A stretch of 64,000 nucleotides of DNA from Branchiibius cervicis (GTDB lineage: Bacteria; Actinomycetota; Actinomycetes; Actinomycetales; Dermatophilaceae), in contig NZ_JBHSWJ010000002.1 of NCBI RefSeq assembly GCF_042661605.1, positions 2,542,001 to 2,606,000 on the forward strand, written 5' to 3'. The notes beneath the pieces are model-generated. The model worked only from the letters and a program-made list of their open reading frames with translations, had not been told where the DNA came from and made no database searches. Of the stretch, positions 56,218-64,000 are shown piece by piece; positions within the stretch are counted from its first letter, which is position 1; each line of letters begins with the position of its first letter. Made by a program: the position numbers and the translations under genes.

Positions 56218-57215
56218 TCAGTTGCTGGGGGTCTGCTGGGCGGACTCTGCAAGCCGTACCCGGCTGGTCAGGAAACCCCACCCCCAGGACACATGCATCG
56301 TCGCCAGTACGCCGGGTAGCAGCGCCCGCACCGTGGCTGCCTCGCCGCGTGAAATGGCGATACCCCCGACGCTGATCGCCCCTGCGTACGCCAGCGGGAT
56401 CGCCCACAACGGTCGCCACGCCAAGCCGCCGAGTGCGCCCGCGGCGATCGCGACCACAGCGGTCGGCGGCGCCAGGTAGCGCAGGTTGATCGACCCGCGG
56501 TGCTCCCGGGCCACCACCCGACGCCACATGCCGTACTGCTTGTACTGGGTCGCCAGGGCCCGGAACGTGCCACGGGGTCGATAGGTGACCTTGAGCTGCG
56601 GGGTGAACCACACAGTCCCCCGGCCTGGCGGATGCGGTAGTTCATCTCCCAGTCCTGGGCGCGTAGGTAGCGCGGGTCGTAGCCGCCGACCCGGTCCAGC
56701 CACTTGCGGTCGAAAACGCCGAGATACACGGTGTCGGCCGGCCCGGGGGCGCCGCCCTGCTTGAACTTCACGCCGCCGACACCGATCTTGCTCTTCATCG
56801 CGCAGGCGACGGCGCGTTCGAAGTCGGTCGTGCCCTCGGCGTCCATGATTCCGCCGACGTTCGCGGCGTGCTGCTCAGCCAGGGTGCGCACCGCGGTGGC
56901 GAGATATCCCGGGGACAGGATGCCGTGGCCGTCGACACGGGCGACAACGGGGTACTGCCCCTTGGCGATCGCGGCGTTCAGGCCCGCCGGAGTACGACCC
57001 GTGGGGTTGTCGACCAGGACGACGCGCGGATCCGCGGCGGCCAGACCCGCGGCCACCTCGTCGGTCCGGTCGTGGGAGGGGCCGAGCGCGAGGATCACCT
57101 CGATCGGTGCGGCGTACTCCTGCGCGAGGATCGCGTCGACCGACTCCGCCAGGTGCCGTTCTTCGTTCAGGATCGGCATGATCACCGAGATTCCCGGCTC
57201 GCTCTCGTCCAGCAC
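56218..57215 (-). CDS. GT2 glycosyltransferase, ExoA-like (apparent frameshift)
   Basis: The N-terminal GT-A domain reads MLDESEPGISVIMPILNEER, PIEVILALGPSHDRTDEV, PVVARVDGHGILSPGYLATA (metal site) and RAQDWEMNYRIRQAGG (catalytic acid). The frame breaks at CCCCC 56617-56621, and one base restores RQAGGTVWFTPQLKVTYRPR. The C-terminal part has two to three hydrophobic helices (AVVAIAAGALGGLAWRPLW, AIPLAYAGAISVGG). This membrane-bound form resembles succinoglycan transferase ExoA. Repaired length is about 332 residues. GTG 57215 follows TAGCCT by 6 bases. It lies immediately before the export genes, so it is probably part of the same pathway. Confidence 0.87.
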
Positions 57216-57221
57216 CCGGCA

Positions 57222-57227
57222 AGGCTA
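57222..57227 (-). promoter_or_regulatory. Putative -10 of the leaderless GT2-exporter transcript
   Basis: TAGCCT on the minus strand, 6 bases before GTG 57215. It faces the LCP promoter in the 49-base divergent gap. Confidence 0.55.
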
Positions 57228-57251
57228 CCCGGACCGGCCAGGTTGCCCGGT

Positions 57252-57257
57252 TACCCT
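57252..57257 (+). promoter_or_regulatory. Putative -10 of the leaderless LCP transcript
   Basis: TACCCT, 7 bases before GTG 57265. Confidence 0.55.
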
Positions 57258-57264
57258 CGCCTGC

Positions 57265-58418
57265 GTGAGCGGATACGAGGACCAGCGAGCGCAACCGATC
57301 CCGGTACGCCGTCGGTTGCCGTCGGCAGCGCCGCAGCAGGCCACCCGAGCCATGCCGGTGCGGCCGGCCGGACCCGCGCCACGCCCTGCCGGGCCCTCGG
57401 GTCCGGCGGGGCCGGTGCGGCAGCCCGCTGCTGCACCCGCACCCAAGCCGCGTCGCAAGCGGCGGTGGCGGCGCGTCGTACTGGCCGTCGCCCTGATCAT
57501 CGCCCTCTGGCTGGCGTTGCTGGCGTGGGCCGGTTTCAGCGCCTGGGGCGCGGTCGACAAGATCGCGGCGTTCCCGACCGGGGACCGGCCCGCGGCGGGG
57601 TCGGGCACGAACGTGTTGCTCGTCGGCTCGGACTCACGAGCCGGCTTGAGCAGTGAGGAAGCTCACGATCTGGGCACCGGCGGGGCGAACGTGAGCCAGG
57701 GCAGCGCCCACACCGACTCGATCATGCTGCTGCACCTGCCCTCCTCCGGCCAGCCGACGCTGGTCAGCTTCCCCGGGACAGTTACGTGCCGATCCCGGGC
57801 CATGGCCGCAACAAGATCAACGCCTCGTTCGCGTTCGGCGGTGCTCCGCTGCTGATCGAGACGCTGGAGGACGCCACGGGCCTGCGGATCGATGGCTACA
57901 TGGAGATCGGTTTCGGCGGCTTCGCCGGCGTCGTCAACTCCGTGGGCGGGGTGCGGATGTGCCTGCCTGAGGCGGTCAAGGACGACTACGCGCACATCGA
58001 CCTGCCGGCCGGTTGCCAGACACTCAACGGCAAGGACGCCCTGGGCTACGTGCGCTCCCGGCACGCGTTCGCCGAGGGCGATCTGGCCCGCGCCAAGCAC
58101 CAGCGTGAATTCCTCGCGGCGCTGATGAGCAAGATCGCCAGTCCGGCCAACGTCCTGATGCCGTGGAAGCTGCACAGCATCGGCGTCTCCGGCGCCCAGG
58201 GGCTGGCGGTCGACAACGAGATGTCGCCGCTGATGGCGTTCAAGACGGTGTGGGCGCTGAAGGGCATCTCCTCCAGCGGCACGTCCGTCCAGGTCCCGAT
58301 CGCGGGTAATGCCAGCACCAACGTGGGCGACGTGCTGCTGTGGGACAAGCCCAAGGCGCTAGCGCTCTTCGAGGCGTTGCGCAACGACACCGCGTTGCCG
58401 ACGTCGGTGTCGCCGTGA
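57265..58418 (+). CDS. LytR-CpsA-Psr (LCP) family glycopolymer ligase (apparent frameshift)
   Basis: LCP enzymes move lipid-linked wall glycopolymers onto peptidoglycan. A long Pro/Ala/Arg-rich cytosolic N terminus is followed by one helix (VVLAVALIIALWLALLAWAG) and the LCP domain: NVLLVGSDSRAGLSSEEAHD, HTDSIMLLHLPSSGQPTLVS, SRHAFAEGDLARAKHQREFL. The frame breaks at CCCC 57771-57774. One base restores FPRDSYVPIPGHGRNKINAS, including the conserved Arg that binds the pyrophosphate. Repaired length is about 384 residues. It is divergent from the GT2-exporter genes, which fits attachment of the exported glycan. The stop overlaps the LLM gene by 4 bases. Confidence 0.94.
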
Positions 58419-59461
58419 AGCTCGGAGTGCACCTCGGGTATTGGTCAGCCGGTCCGCCGGCGAGGGCTGGGGAGATCGTGCGCGCAGCCGACGACCTGGG
58501 TTTCGACGCGATCTACAGCGCCGAGGCCTACGGCTCCGATGCGTTGACCCCGCTGGCGTGGTGGGGAGCTTCCACAACCCGCATCCGCCTGGGCACCAAC
58601 GTGATCCAGTTGTCAGCTCGGACACCCACCGCCACGGCCATGGCGGCGATGACGATGGACCATTTGTCCGATGGCCGGTTCATCCTGGGGCTGGGCGTCT
58701 CCGGGCCGCAGGTCGTCGAGGGATGGTACGGCCAGCGGTACCCCAAGCCGCTGGCCCGCACCCGCGAGTACATCGACATCGTGCGGCGCACCGTCGCTCG
58801 CGAGGTCGTGACCTCGGGCGGCCCGCACTACCCGCTGCCGTTGATCGACGGCGGCACCACCGGCCTGGGCAAGCCGCTGCGCTCGACGTTGCACCCCTAC
58901 CGCACCGATCTGCCGATTTTCCTGGGCGCGGAGGGACCCAAGAACGTCGCGCTGGCCGCCGAGATCGCCGACGGCTGGTTGCCGCTGTTCTTCTCCCCGC
59001 GCAGCGACGACTTCTATCGCGCGGCGCTGGCGGAGGGTTTCGCCCGGGCCGGGGCACGGCGTACGGCGAGCGATTTCGAAGTGCACGCCTCGGTGCCGGT
59101 CATCATCGCCGACGACCTGGATGGCGCCGCCGACCTGGTGCGCCGCAACCTGGCGCTCTACGTCGGCGGTATGGGTGCGCGCGGCCAGAACTTCCACCTG
59201 GACGTCTTCGCCCGGATGGGCTGGGAGGACGTCTGCGCGCAGGTGCAGGATCTCTACCTGGACGGCCGCAAGGACGAGGCGGCCGCCGCCATCCCGCTGG
59301 AGATGGTCGACGACGTGGCCCTCGTGGGCCCGGCGGCACGGGTGCGCGAGCAGTTCAGCCGGTGGGAGCCGACCGTGGTGACCTCCCTGCTGGTGCAGGG
59401 GGTCACCTTCTGGCCGGACCCGGTCGCCGGGCTGACGACCCTGGCCGAGACGTTGAGCTGA
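58415..59461 (+). CDS. LLM-class F420-dependent oxidoreductase
   Basis: 348 residues from GTG 58415, overlapping the LCP stop (GTGA). Luciferase-like TIM barrel: VKLGVHLGYWSAGPPARAGE, ADDLGFDAIYSAEAYGSDAL, TTRIRLGTNVIQLSARTPTA, LSDGRFILGLGVSGPQVVEG and PIFLGAEGPKNVALAAEIAD. The form agrees with actinobacterial enzymes that use F420H2 as hydride carrier. The substrate is unknown. Translational linkage with the LCP ligase is curious and probably reflects shared transcription rather than pathway. The presence of fbiA and fbiB supports F420 as cofactor. Confidence 0.88.
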   Translation: MKLGVHLGYWSAGPPARAGEIVRAADDLGFDAIYSAEAYGSDALTPLAWWGASTTRIRLGTNVIQLSARTPTATAMAAMTMDHLSDGRFILGLGVSGPQVVEGWYGQRYPKPLARTREYIDIVRRTVAREVVTSGGPHYPLPLIDGGTTGLGKPLRSTLHPYRTDLPIFLGAEGPKNVALAAEIADGWLPLFFSPRSDDFYRAALAEGFARAGARRTASDFEVHASVPVIIADDLDGAADLVRRNLALYVGGMGARGQNFHLDVFARMGWEDVCAQVQDLYLDGRKDEAAAAIPLEMVDDVALVGPAARVREQFSRWEPTVVTSLLVQGVTFWPDPVAGLTTLAETLS

Positions 59462-59464
59462 ACC

Positions 59465-60631
59465 TCAGCCCTTCAGCAACTGGCGGGCCATGACGACGCG
59501 CTGGATCTGGTTGGTGCCTTCGTAGATCTGGGTGATCTTGGCATCGCGCATCATCCGCTCGACCGGGTGGTCCTTGACGTACCCGGCGCCACCGAGGAGT
59601 TGCACCGCATCGGTCGTGACCTCCATGGCCACGTCCGCGGCGTAGCACTTGGCCGCGGCGCCGAAGAAGGTCAGGTCGGCGTCCCCGCGCTCGGATTTGG
59701 CCGCCGCGACGTAGACCATCTGCCGGGCCGTCTCCAGCTTCATGCCCATATCGGCCAGCATGAATTGCAACCCCTGGAACTCCGCGATGGCCTTGCCGAA
59801 CTGCTTGCGCTCCTTGACGTAGGCAAGCGCGTAGTCGAGGGCGCCCTGCGCGACGCCGATCGCCTGGGCGCCGATGGTGACCCGGGTGTGGTCCAGGGTC
59901 CGCAACGCGATCTTCAAGCCCTCGCCGGGCTCACCGACCATCCGGTCCCCCGGGATCCGGCAGCCCTCGAAGATCAACTCCCGGGTCGGGGAACCCTTGA
60001 TGCCCATCTTGCGTTCGGGAGCGCCGAAGGTGAACCCCTCATCGTCCTTCTCCACCACGAACGCGGTGATGTTGCGACCGCGAGGACCATCGGGATCGGT
60101 CACAGCCATGACGGTGTAGAACTGCGAGACACCGGCGTTGGTGATCCAGGACTTCTGCCCGTTGAGGATGAAGTCGTCCCCGTCGGCGGTCGCCTTGCAC
60201 TTCATCCCGGCGGTGTCCGAACCCGCCTCGCGCTCGGACAACCCGTAGGAGAACATCGCCTCACCCCGCGCCACCGGCGGCAGGTACTTGGCCTTGACCT
60301 CCTCCGAAGCACCCAGGATGACCGGCATCGAACCCAACTTGTTGACCGCCGGGATCAGGGAGGAGGACACGCACGCCCGGGCCACCTCCTCGATCACGAT
60401 GCACGTCGCCAGAGCGTCCGCGCCGACCCCGTCGTACTCCTCCGGGATATGCGGAGCATGGAAATCCGAAGCCACCAGCGCGTCCAGCGCAGCCTGCGGG
60501 AACTCGCTCTTCTCATCGACCTCGGCTGCATGCGGCGCGATCTTGTCCTCGGCGACGGCACGAACCGCGGCCCGCAGCTCCTCGTGCTCCTCAGAAGTCT
60601 TGAACAGGTCGAAATCAGGGTTTCCGGTCAC
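59465..60631 (-). CDS. Acyl-CoA dehydrogenase
   Basis: 388 residues, intact, from GTG 60631. An FAD-dependent enzyme of the beta-oxidation type. Seen: EEHEELRAAVRAVAEDKIAP, MFSYGLSEREAGSDTAGMK (flavin and substrate loop), QKSWITNAGVSQFYTVMAV, TRVTIGAQAIGVAQGALDYA and the catalytic-Glu region ITQIYEGTNQIQRVVMARQL. Chain-length specificity cannot be read from sequence. A palindrome CTAAGC-AACC-GCTTAG sits over the likely -35 region, suggesting repression by a TetR-type fatty-acid regulator. Convergent with the LLM gene, gap 3 bases. Confidence 0.94.
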   Translation of the reverse strand: MTGNPDFDLFKTSEEHEELRAAVRAVAEDKIAPHAAEVDEKSEFPQAALDALVASDFHAPHIPEEYDGVGADALATCIVIEEVARACVSSSLIPAVNKLGSMPVILGASEEVKAKYLPPVARGEAMFSYGLSEREAGSDTAGMKCKATADGDDFILNGQKSWITNAGVSQFYTVMAVTDPDGPRGRNITAFVVEKDDEGFTFGAPERKMGIKGSPTRELIFEGCRIPGDRMVGEPGEGLKIALRTLDHTRVTIGAQAIGVAQGALDYALAYVKERKQFGKAIAEFQGLQFMLADMGMKLETARQMVYVAAAKSERGDADLTFFGAAAKCYAADVAMEVTTDAVQLLGGAGYVKDHPVERMMRDAKITQIYEGTNQIQRVVMARQLLKG

Positions 60632-60638
60632 GTTTTGA

Positions 60639-60644
60639 ATGCTA
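60639..60644 (-). promoter_or_regulatory. Putative -10 of the leaderless acyl-CoA dehydrogenase transcript
   Basis: TAGCAT on the minus strand, 7 bases before GTG 60631. Confidence 0.55.
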
Positions 60645-60661
60645 CCCGCCTGCCCGGCCTA

Positions 60662-60677
60662 CTAAGCAACCGCTTAG
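60662..60677. promoter_or_regulatory. Operator-like inverted repeat CTAAGC-N4-GCTTAG
   Basis: A perfect 6-base inverted repeat with a 4-base spacer. It covers the expected -35 position of the acyl-CoA dehydrogenase promoter and lies 17 bases before the -10 of the divergent peptidase gene. The form resembles actinobacterial TetR-family operators at fatty-acid genes. Confidence 0.5.
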
Positions 60678-60694
60678 CTCCCAGTCCTCGCGAC

Positions 60695-60700
60695 TATCCT
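60695..60700 (+). promoter_or_regulatory. Putative -10 of the leaderless lipoprotein-peptidase transcript
   Basis: TATCCT, 7 bases before ATG 60708. Confidence 0.55.
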
Positions 60701-60707
60701 CCGGCGG

Positions 60708-61604
60708 ATGAACCCACTCCCGCGGCGTACGGCGATCGGCTTGGTGGTCGGATCCGGTGTCTCTGCCGTGCTGAGTGGCTGCCACGCCTCGAGCCCCGCC
60801 ACGACTAGCGCGACGTCCATCCCACCGACCACCGAGTCACCCCAAGCGCTGGCGACCGCGCGCCTGGCGCGAAGCGGTTTGTCCCCAGCAGCCGCGCCGG
60901 TGCCCGGAGCAACCGGTGTCTCAACCGCCGTCAACTCCGCTGCCGTGGTTGTCGGTACGGTTCCCGCCTCGGCGGTGAACACCCTGGCGACCCTTGCGAT
61001 GAGCTACACCCCGACGCTGGCACAGCTGTGCTCCATCCCCGCGCCGCGCGAGAGCACCCTGATCCTGGCTCCGGCCACGGCCGCCGAATACGACCGCTGG
61101 ACCAACCAGTCGTTGAACCCGGAAGAACGGGGAGTGACCGTCGTCGTCGAACACGTCGCGCCGTGGATCGCGCTCAAACCGGCACTGACCACCGCCGAGC
61201 AGCAGAATGTCCTTGCCCACGAGATGCTGCACGCGCTCACGTTGACGCCCCAGGCCCGTGCCACGCAGCCGCTGTGGCTCACCGAGGGATTTGCCCAACT
61301 GGCCGCTACCGACGTCACGAGCGTCCAGGCGTTGTCAGCCAAGCCGCCCCCGGCGGCGCATCTGCCCAGCAATGCCCAGTTCGTCGCGGACTCCGGGACG
61401 TCGTACGTGCTGGCGTTCCTCTTTGCCGTGTTCCTGCAAATCCGCCGCAAGGACGCCGTCTCCGCGTTCTACACCCCGGCCGTGACGAGCAACCCCGCTG
61501 ATTTGAATGCGTTGGCGCGCAGGGTTTTTGGCGCAGACATCGCAGGGTTGACCCGCCAGTGGCAGACGAGCTACTCGGCCGAGCTCAGGAAACTTGCGGG
61601 ATGA
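60708..61604 (+). CDS. Lipoprotein with gluzincin-type metallopeptidase motif
   Basis: 298 residues, intact. A Tat- or Sec-type lipoprotein signal (MNPLPRRTAIGLVVGSGVSA, lipobox VLSGC with Cys near residue 24) is followed by a Ser/Thr/Ala-rich linker. The catalytic part has NVLAHEMLHALTL (HExxH zinc motif, near residue 170) and, some 25 residues later, PLWLTEGFAQLAA, where the Glu is the third ligand of MA(E) peptidases. The family of peptidase MA-like proteins is often found as actinobacterial lipoproteins with unknown substrates. It acts on the outer face of the membrane. The 3' end overlaps the convergent LLM gene by 20 bases. Confidence 0.87.
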   Translation: MNPLPRRTAIGLVVGSGVSAVLSGCHASSPATTSATSIPPTTESPQALATARLARSGLSPAAAPVPGATGVSTAVNSAAVVVGTVPASAVNTLATLAMSYTPTLAQLCSIPAPRESTLILAPATAAEYDRWTNQSLNPEERGVTVVVEHVAPWIALKPALTTAEQQNVLAHEMLHALTLTPQARATQPLWLTEGFAQLAATDVTSVQALSAKPPPAAHLPSNAQFVADSGTSYVLAFLFAVFLQIRRKDAVSAFYTPAVTSNPADLNALARRVFGADIAGLTRQWQTSYSAELRKLAG

Positions 61605-62582
61605 CTTCCTCGCTGAACCGTCGCAGGGACGTGTCGTCGTACGCCGCGTCCGGGAAGTAGCAGATCGCGTAGTCCATGCCGGCCTCGTTCAGGCCGTGCA
61701 ACGTCTCCACGATCTGGTCGGGCTCGCCGACCAGCGGCTGCTCACGCAGCGCGCCGGCGTGTGCGCGTGCCTTCTCCACGCCGATGTACGGCGCCAGCCG
61801 GTCGGTCAGGTGCGTCACCGTGGCGTCGATCTGCTGGGGCGAACCGATCAGCACGTTGTAGTTCGCCGACCGGGTGATCGAGGAGAAGTCGCGGCCCAGG
61901 CTGTCGCAATGCTGCTGCAGCACAGCCGACTTCGCCTCGAAGTTGCCGGGCGTACCGTCGAAGTTGGTGTAGTCGGCGTACTGCGCCGCGATCTTCAGCG
62001 TGACCTTCTCACCGCCGCCGGCGATCCAGATCGGGATGCGGTTGGTCTCACTGGTGGTCTGCACCGGCTGCGGATGGCACAGCGCGCCGTCGACCTGGTA
62101 GTACTTTCCGTCCAGCGTCGCCGACCCGGTCGTCCACATCTGCCGGAATATCTCAACACCTTCCCGCAGGCGGCCCAATCGCTCACCGGCAGGGGGAATC
62201 CGTACCCGTAGGCGCGCCATTCGTGCTCGTACCAGCCGCCGCCGATGCCCATCTCGACGCGGCCGCCGCTGATGACGTCGACGGTGGCGGCGACTTTGGC
62301 CAGGTAGGTCGGCTCGCGGTAACTCATGCAGGTTCACATCTGGCCCAGTCGCACCCGAGCCGTCGACGCGGCGTACGCCGACATCAGGCTCCACGCCTCG
62401 TGCGTGGCCTGGTCGCTGGGCTGCGGCGTGGTGTGGAAGTGGTCGTAGACCCACAACGACTCCCAGTTCGGATCCGCGTCGATCGTCGACGCCAGGCCGG
62501 ACATCACCTCCCACTGCCGGGCCGGGTCGATCCCCACCAGATCGAACCGCCACCCCTGGGGCACGAACGCACCGAATCGCAT
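61585..62582 (-). CDS. LLM-class F420-dependent oxidoreductase, disrupted (in-frame TGA plus frameshift)
   Basis: ATG 62582 starts MRFGAFVPQGWRFDLVGIDP; the next motifs are LWVYDHFHTTPQP and TARVRLGQM. A TGA (62334-62336) then stands where relatives have Cys, in TCMSYREPTYLAKVAATVDV context. After GRVEMGIGGGWYEHEWRAYG a frame change at GGGGG 62192-62196 leads to PAGERLGRLREGVEIFRQMW, IPIWIAGGGEKVTLKIAAQY and the C terminus EEVIPQVS. Repaired length is about 332 residues. The frameshift fits the error pattern of the window, but the stop codon is a substitution, so the gene could be a pseudogene. It begins 1 base after purE. Confidence 0.83.
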
Positions 62583-62583
62583 G

Positions 62584-63099
62584 TCAGCTCCCTGCAATCT
62601 CTGATCGAAGCGACGCACCCTTGGCGTGCGCCTGGTCCCGCAAGGTGGACTGGAAGTCCACCATCGACGTACGCACGTGGGCAGCAAGCGAATCCGTCCC
62701 AGAGGCGATGATCCTGGCCGCGAGCAGCCCCGCGTTGCGTGCTCCGCCGATCGACACGGTCGCCACCGGCACGCCTGCCGGCATCTGCACGATCGACAGC
62801 AACGAGTCCATCCCGTCCAGGTACTTCAGCGGCACGGGTACGCCGATCACGGGCAGCGGGGTCACCGCGGCGAGCATGCCGGGCAGGTGGGCAGCCCCGC
62901 CGGCACCGGCGATGATGACGCGCAGTCCCCGGCCCGCGGCGTGCTGGCCGTACTCGATCATCTCGGTCGGCATCCGGTGGGCCGACACCACGTCGGCCTC
63001 GAACCCGATCCCGAACTCCGTCAGCGCGTCGGCGGCCAGTTTCATCACCGGCCAGTCCGAGTCGCTGCCCATCACCACACCGACGATCGGATCACTCAC
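62584..63099 (-). CDS. purE: N5-carboxyaminoimidazole ribonucleotide mutase
   Basis: Class I PurE converts N5-CAIR to CAIR in purine synthesis, after PurK. 171 residues from GTG 63099 (MSDPIVGVVMGSDSDWPVMK), with DVVSAHRMPTEMIEYGQHA, IAGAGGAAHLPGMLAAVTPL and PVIGVPVPLKYLDGMDSLLS, the active-site motifs of the family. The long open frame upstream of 63099 is not needed. It overlaps the purK stop by 8 bases, the usual purK-purE order. It is followed after 1 base by the disrupted LLM gene. Confidence 0.96.
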   Translation of the reverse strand: MSDPIVGVVMGSDSDWPVMKLAADALTEFGIGFEADVVSAHRMPTEMIEYGQHAAGRGLRVIIAGAGGAAHLPGMLAAVTPLPVIGVPVPLKYLDGMDSLLSIVQMPAGVPVATVSIGGARNAGLLAARIIASGTDSLAAHVRTSMVDFQSTLRDQAHAKGASLRSEIAGS

Positions 63100-64000
63100 G
63101 GACAGTTCCCTCCAGGTAGTCGGCAGCGTGGCGGCCCCGCTCACGCAGGTCGGCCAGATCAGTACCCGTCAGGTTGACGTGGCCGATCTTGCGGCCGGGC
63201 CGGACCGCCTTGCCGTACAGGTGGATCTTCAGCCCGGGATCACGAGCCATCAGGTGCCGGTAGGTGGGATACAGATCCTCGTCCCGGCCGCCGAGCACGT
63301 TGGTCATCACCGTCCACTGCTCGAGCGGGCGCGGCGAGCCCAGCGGCAGGTCGAGCACCGCGCGCAGGTGCTGTTCGAATTGCCCGGTGACCGCTCCGTC
63401 CATCGTCCAGTGGCCGCTGTTGTGCGGGCGCATCGCCAGTTCGTTCACGACGAAACCGCCGTCGGGCAGTTCGAAGGTCTCCATCGCCATGACCCCGGTC
63501 ACGCCGAGTTCGCCCGCGATCCGCAGCGCCGCCTCGGTCGCCCGAGCGGCGAGGTCCGGCCGCAGCTGCGGCGCCGGCGCGAGGACCTCGGTGCAGATGC
63601 CGCCGGTCTGGACGGTGTGCACCACCGGCCAGGCAGCGGCCTGCCCCGATGGGCTGCGGGCGACCAGGACCGCCAGTTCACGCACGAACGGGACCGCTTC
63701 CTCAGCGAGTAGGGGCTCCCCGTGGGCCAGCCAGTCGGCCGCATCGTCCACCGACGACACCAGCAGGACGCCCTTGCCGTCGTACCCGCCGGTGGGCGTC
63801 TTGAGCACCACCGGCCAGCCGTGCGTCGCCGCGAACGCGGTGAGTTCCTCCGCGGTCCGCACTCCGGCCCACGCCGGGCACGGCACGCCCATGCCGGTCA
63901 GTCGCTTCCTCATGGCGAGCTTGTCCTGGGCGTAGACCAGCGCCTCCGGCGAGGGATGCACGGCGACACCCGCCTCGACCAGCGCGTGCAGAACGTTTTG
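63092..64000 (-). CDS. purK: N5-carboxyaminoimidazole ribonucleotide synthase (5' end outside window)
   Basis: PurK is an ATP-grasp enzyme making N5-CAIR from AIR, ATP and bicarbonate. The visible 302 residues lack the N terminus, which lies off the right edge; the frame is open to base 64000 (NVLHALVEAGVAVHPSPEAL). Motifs: DKLAMRKRLTGMGVPCPAWA, WPVVLKTPTGGYDGKGVLLV (ATP lid), LLAEEAVPFVRELAVLVARS, NELAMRPHNSGHWTMDGAVT (metal site) and QFEQHLRAVLDLPLGSPRP. It is coupled to purE by an 8-base overlap. Confidence 0.95.
   Translation of the reverse strand, partial: QNVLHALVEAGVAVHPSPEALVYAQDKLAMRKRLTGMGVPCPAWAGVRTAEELTAFAATHGWPVVLKTPTGGYDGKGVLLVSSVDDAADWLAHGEPLLAEEAVPFVRELAVLVARSPSGQAAAWPVVHTVQTGGICTEVLAPAPQLRPDLAARATEAALRIAGELGVTGVMAMETFELPDGGFVVNELAMRPHNSGHWTMDGAVTGQFEQHLRAVLDLPLGSPRPLEQWTVMTNVLGGRDEDLYPTYRHLMARDPGLKIHLYGKAVRPGRKIGHVNLTGTDLADLRERGRHAADYLEGTVRE

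Overview
The window is about 64 kb of high-GC DNA from an actinobacterium. The evidence is the MtrA-MtrB-LpqB module, a WhiB-family regulator, mycothione reductase, two coenzyme F420 biosynthesis genes with two F420-dependent (LLM) oxidoreductases, DUF3499 and DUF5719 proteins, a TIGR03089-type protein and an LCP ligase. A member of the Micrococcales, perhaps Dermacoccaceae or Intrasporangiaceae, would fit, but that is a guess from gene content. I see no rRNA, tRNA, CRISPR array, insertion sequence or prophage. Coding density is very high and no gap without a gene exceeds about 260 bases.

Layout. 1-8.2 kb: secA (running off the left edge), a protein of four GNAT domains, a flavin-reductase-like gene, an OPT transporter and hpf with a possible 21-residue leader ORF. 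8.4-15.1 kb: comF-like gene, lpqB, mtrB, mtrA and ahcY, all on the minus strand. 15.3-16.9 kb: two paralogous secreted proteins sharing an upstream motif, and a tiny membrane protein. 17-30.3 kb: ilvA, a cation diffusion facilitator, mycothione reductase, then a conserved actinobacterial block (SIS sugar isomerase, Trm112-like protein, phosphomannomutase, DUF3499, zincin-like protein, SDR, DUF5719, large membrane glycosyltransferase, whiB). 30.3-32.3 kb: fbiA and fbiB.

32.3-58.4 kb is the accessory part and the most interesting. It encodes an apparently complete pseudaminic-acid-type nonulosonic acid pathway: PseB (48424-49413), PseC (47294-48424), PseH-like GNAT (40890-41402), PseG-like hydrolase (49529-50559), PseI (43246-44307) and an SpsF-type nucleotidyltransferase fused to an aldo-keto-reductase-like domain. 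It also has glycosyltransferases, a polysialyltransferase-like protein, a WbdD-like methyltransferase/kinase-like/coiled-coil protein, a two-gene ABC polysaccharide exporter and an LCP ligase. Inside this region is a tightly overlapping minus-strand operon: acyl carrier protein, acyl-ACP-ligase-like enzyme, FabG-like reductase, a 4'-phosphopantetheinyl-transferase-like domain fused to a GT2, and the polysialyltransferase-like protein. My working model is a cell-wall glycopolymer containing pseudaminic acid with an ACP-delivered acyl substituent, exported by the ABC transporter and ligated to the wall by the LCP protein. 58.4-64 kb: two LLM enzymes, an acyl-CoA dehydrogenase, a lipoprotein metallopeptidase, purE and purK (running off the right edge).

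Two cross-cutting points matter to any user. First, at least 18 genes are interrupted by what look like single-base deletions, nearly all in short G/C runs. They hit essential genes (secA, mtrB), so I read them as sequencing or assembly errors and annotate the genes at full length. Second, many transcription units start with an ATG or GTG lying 6-7 bases after a TANNNT hexamer, the signature of leaderless mRNA, and this fixes many start codons.
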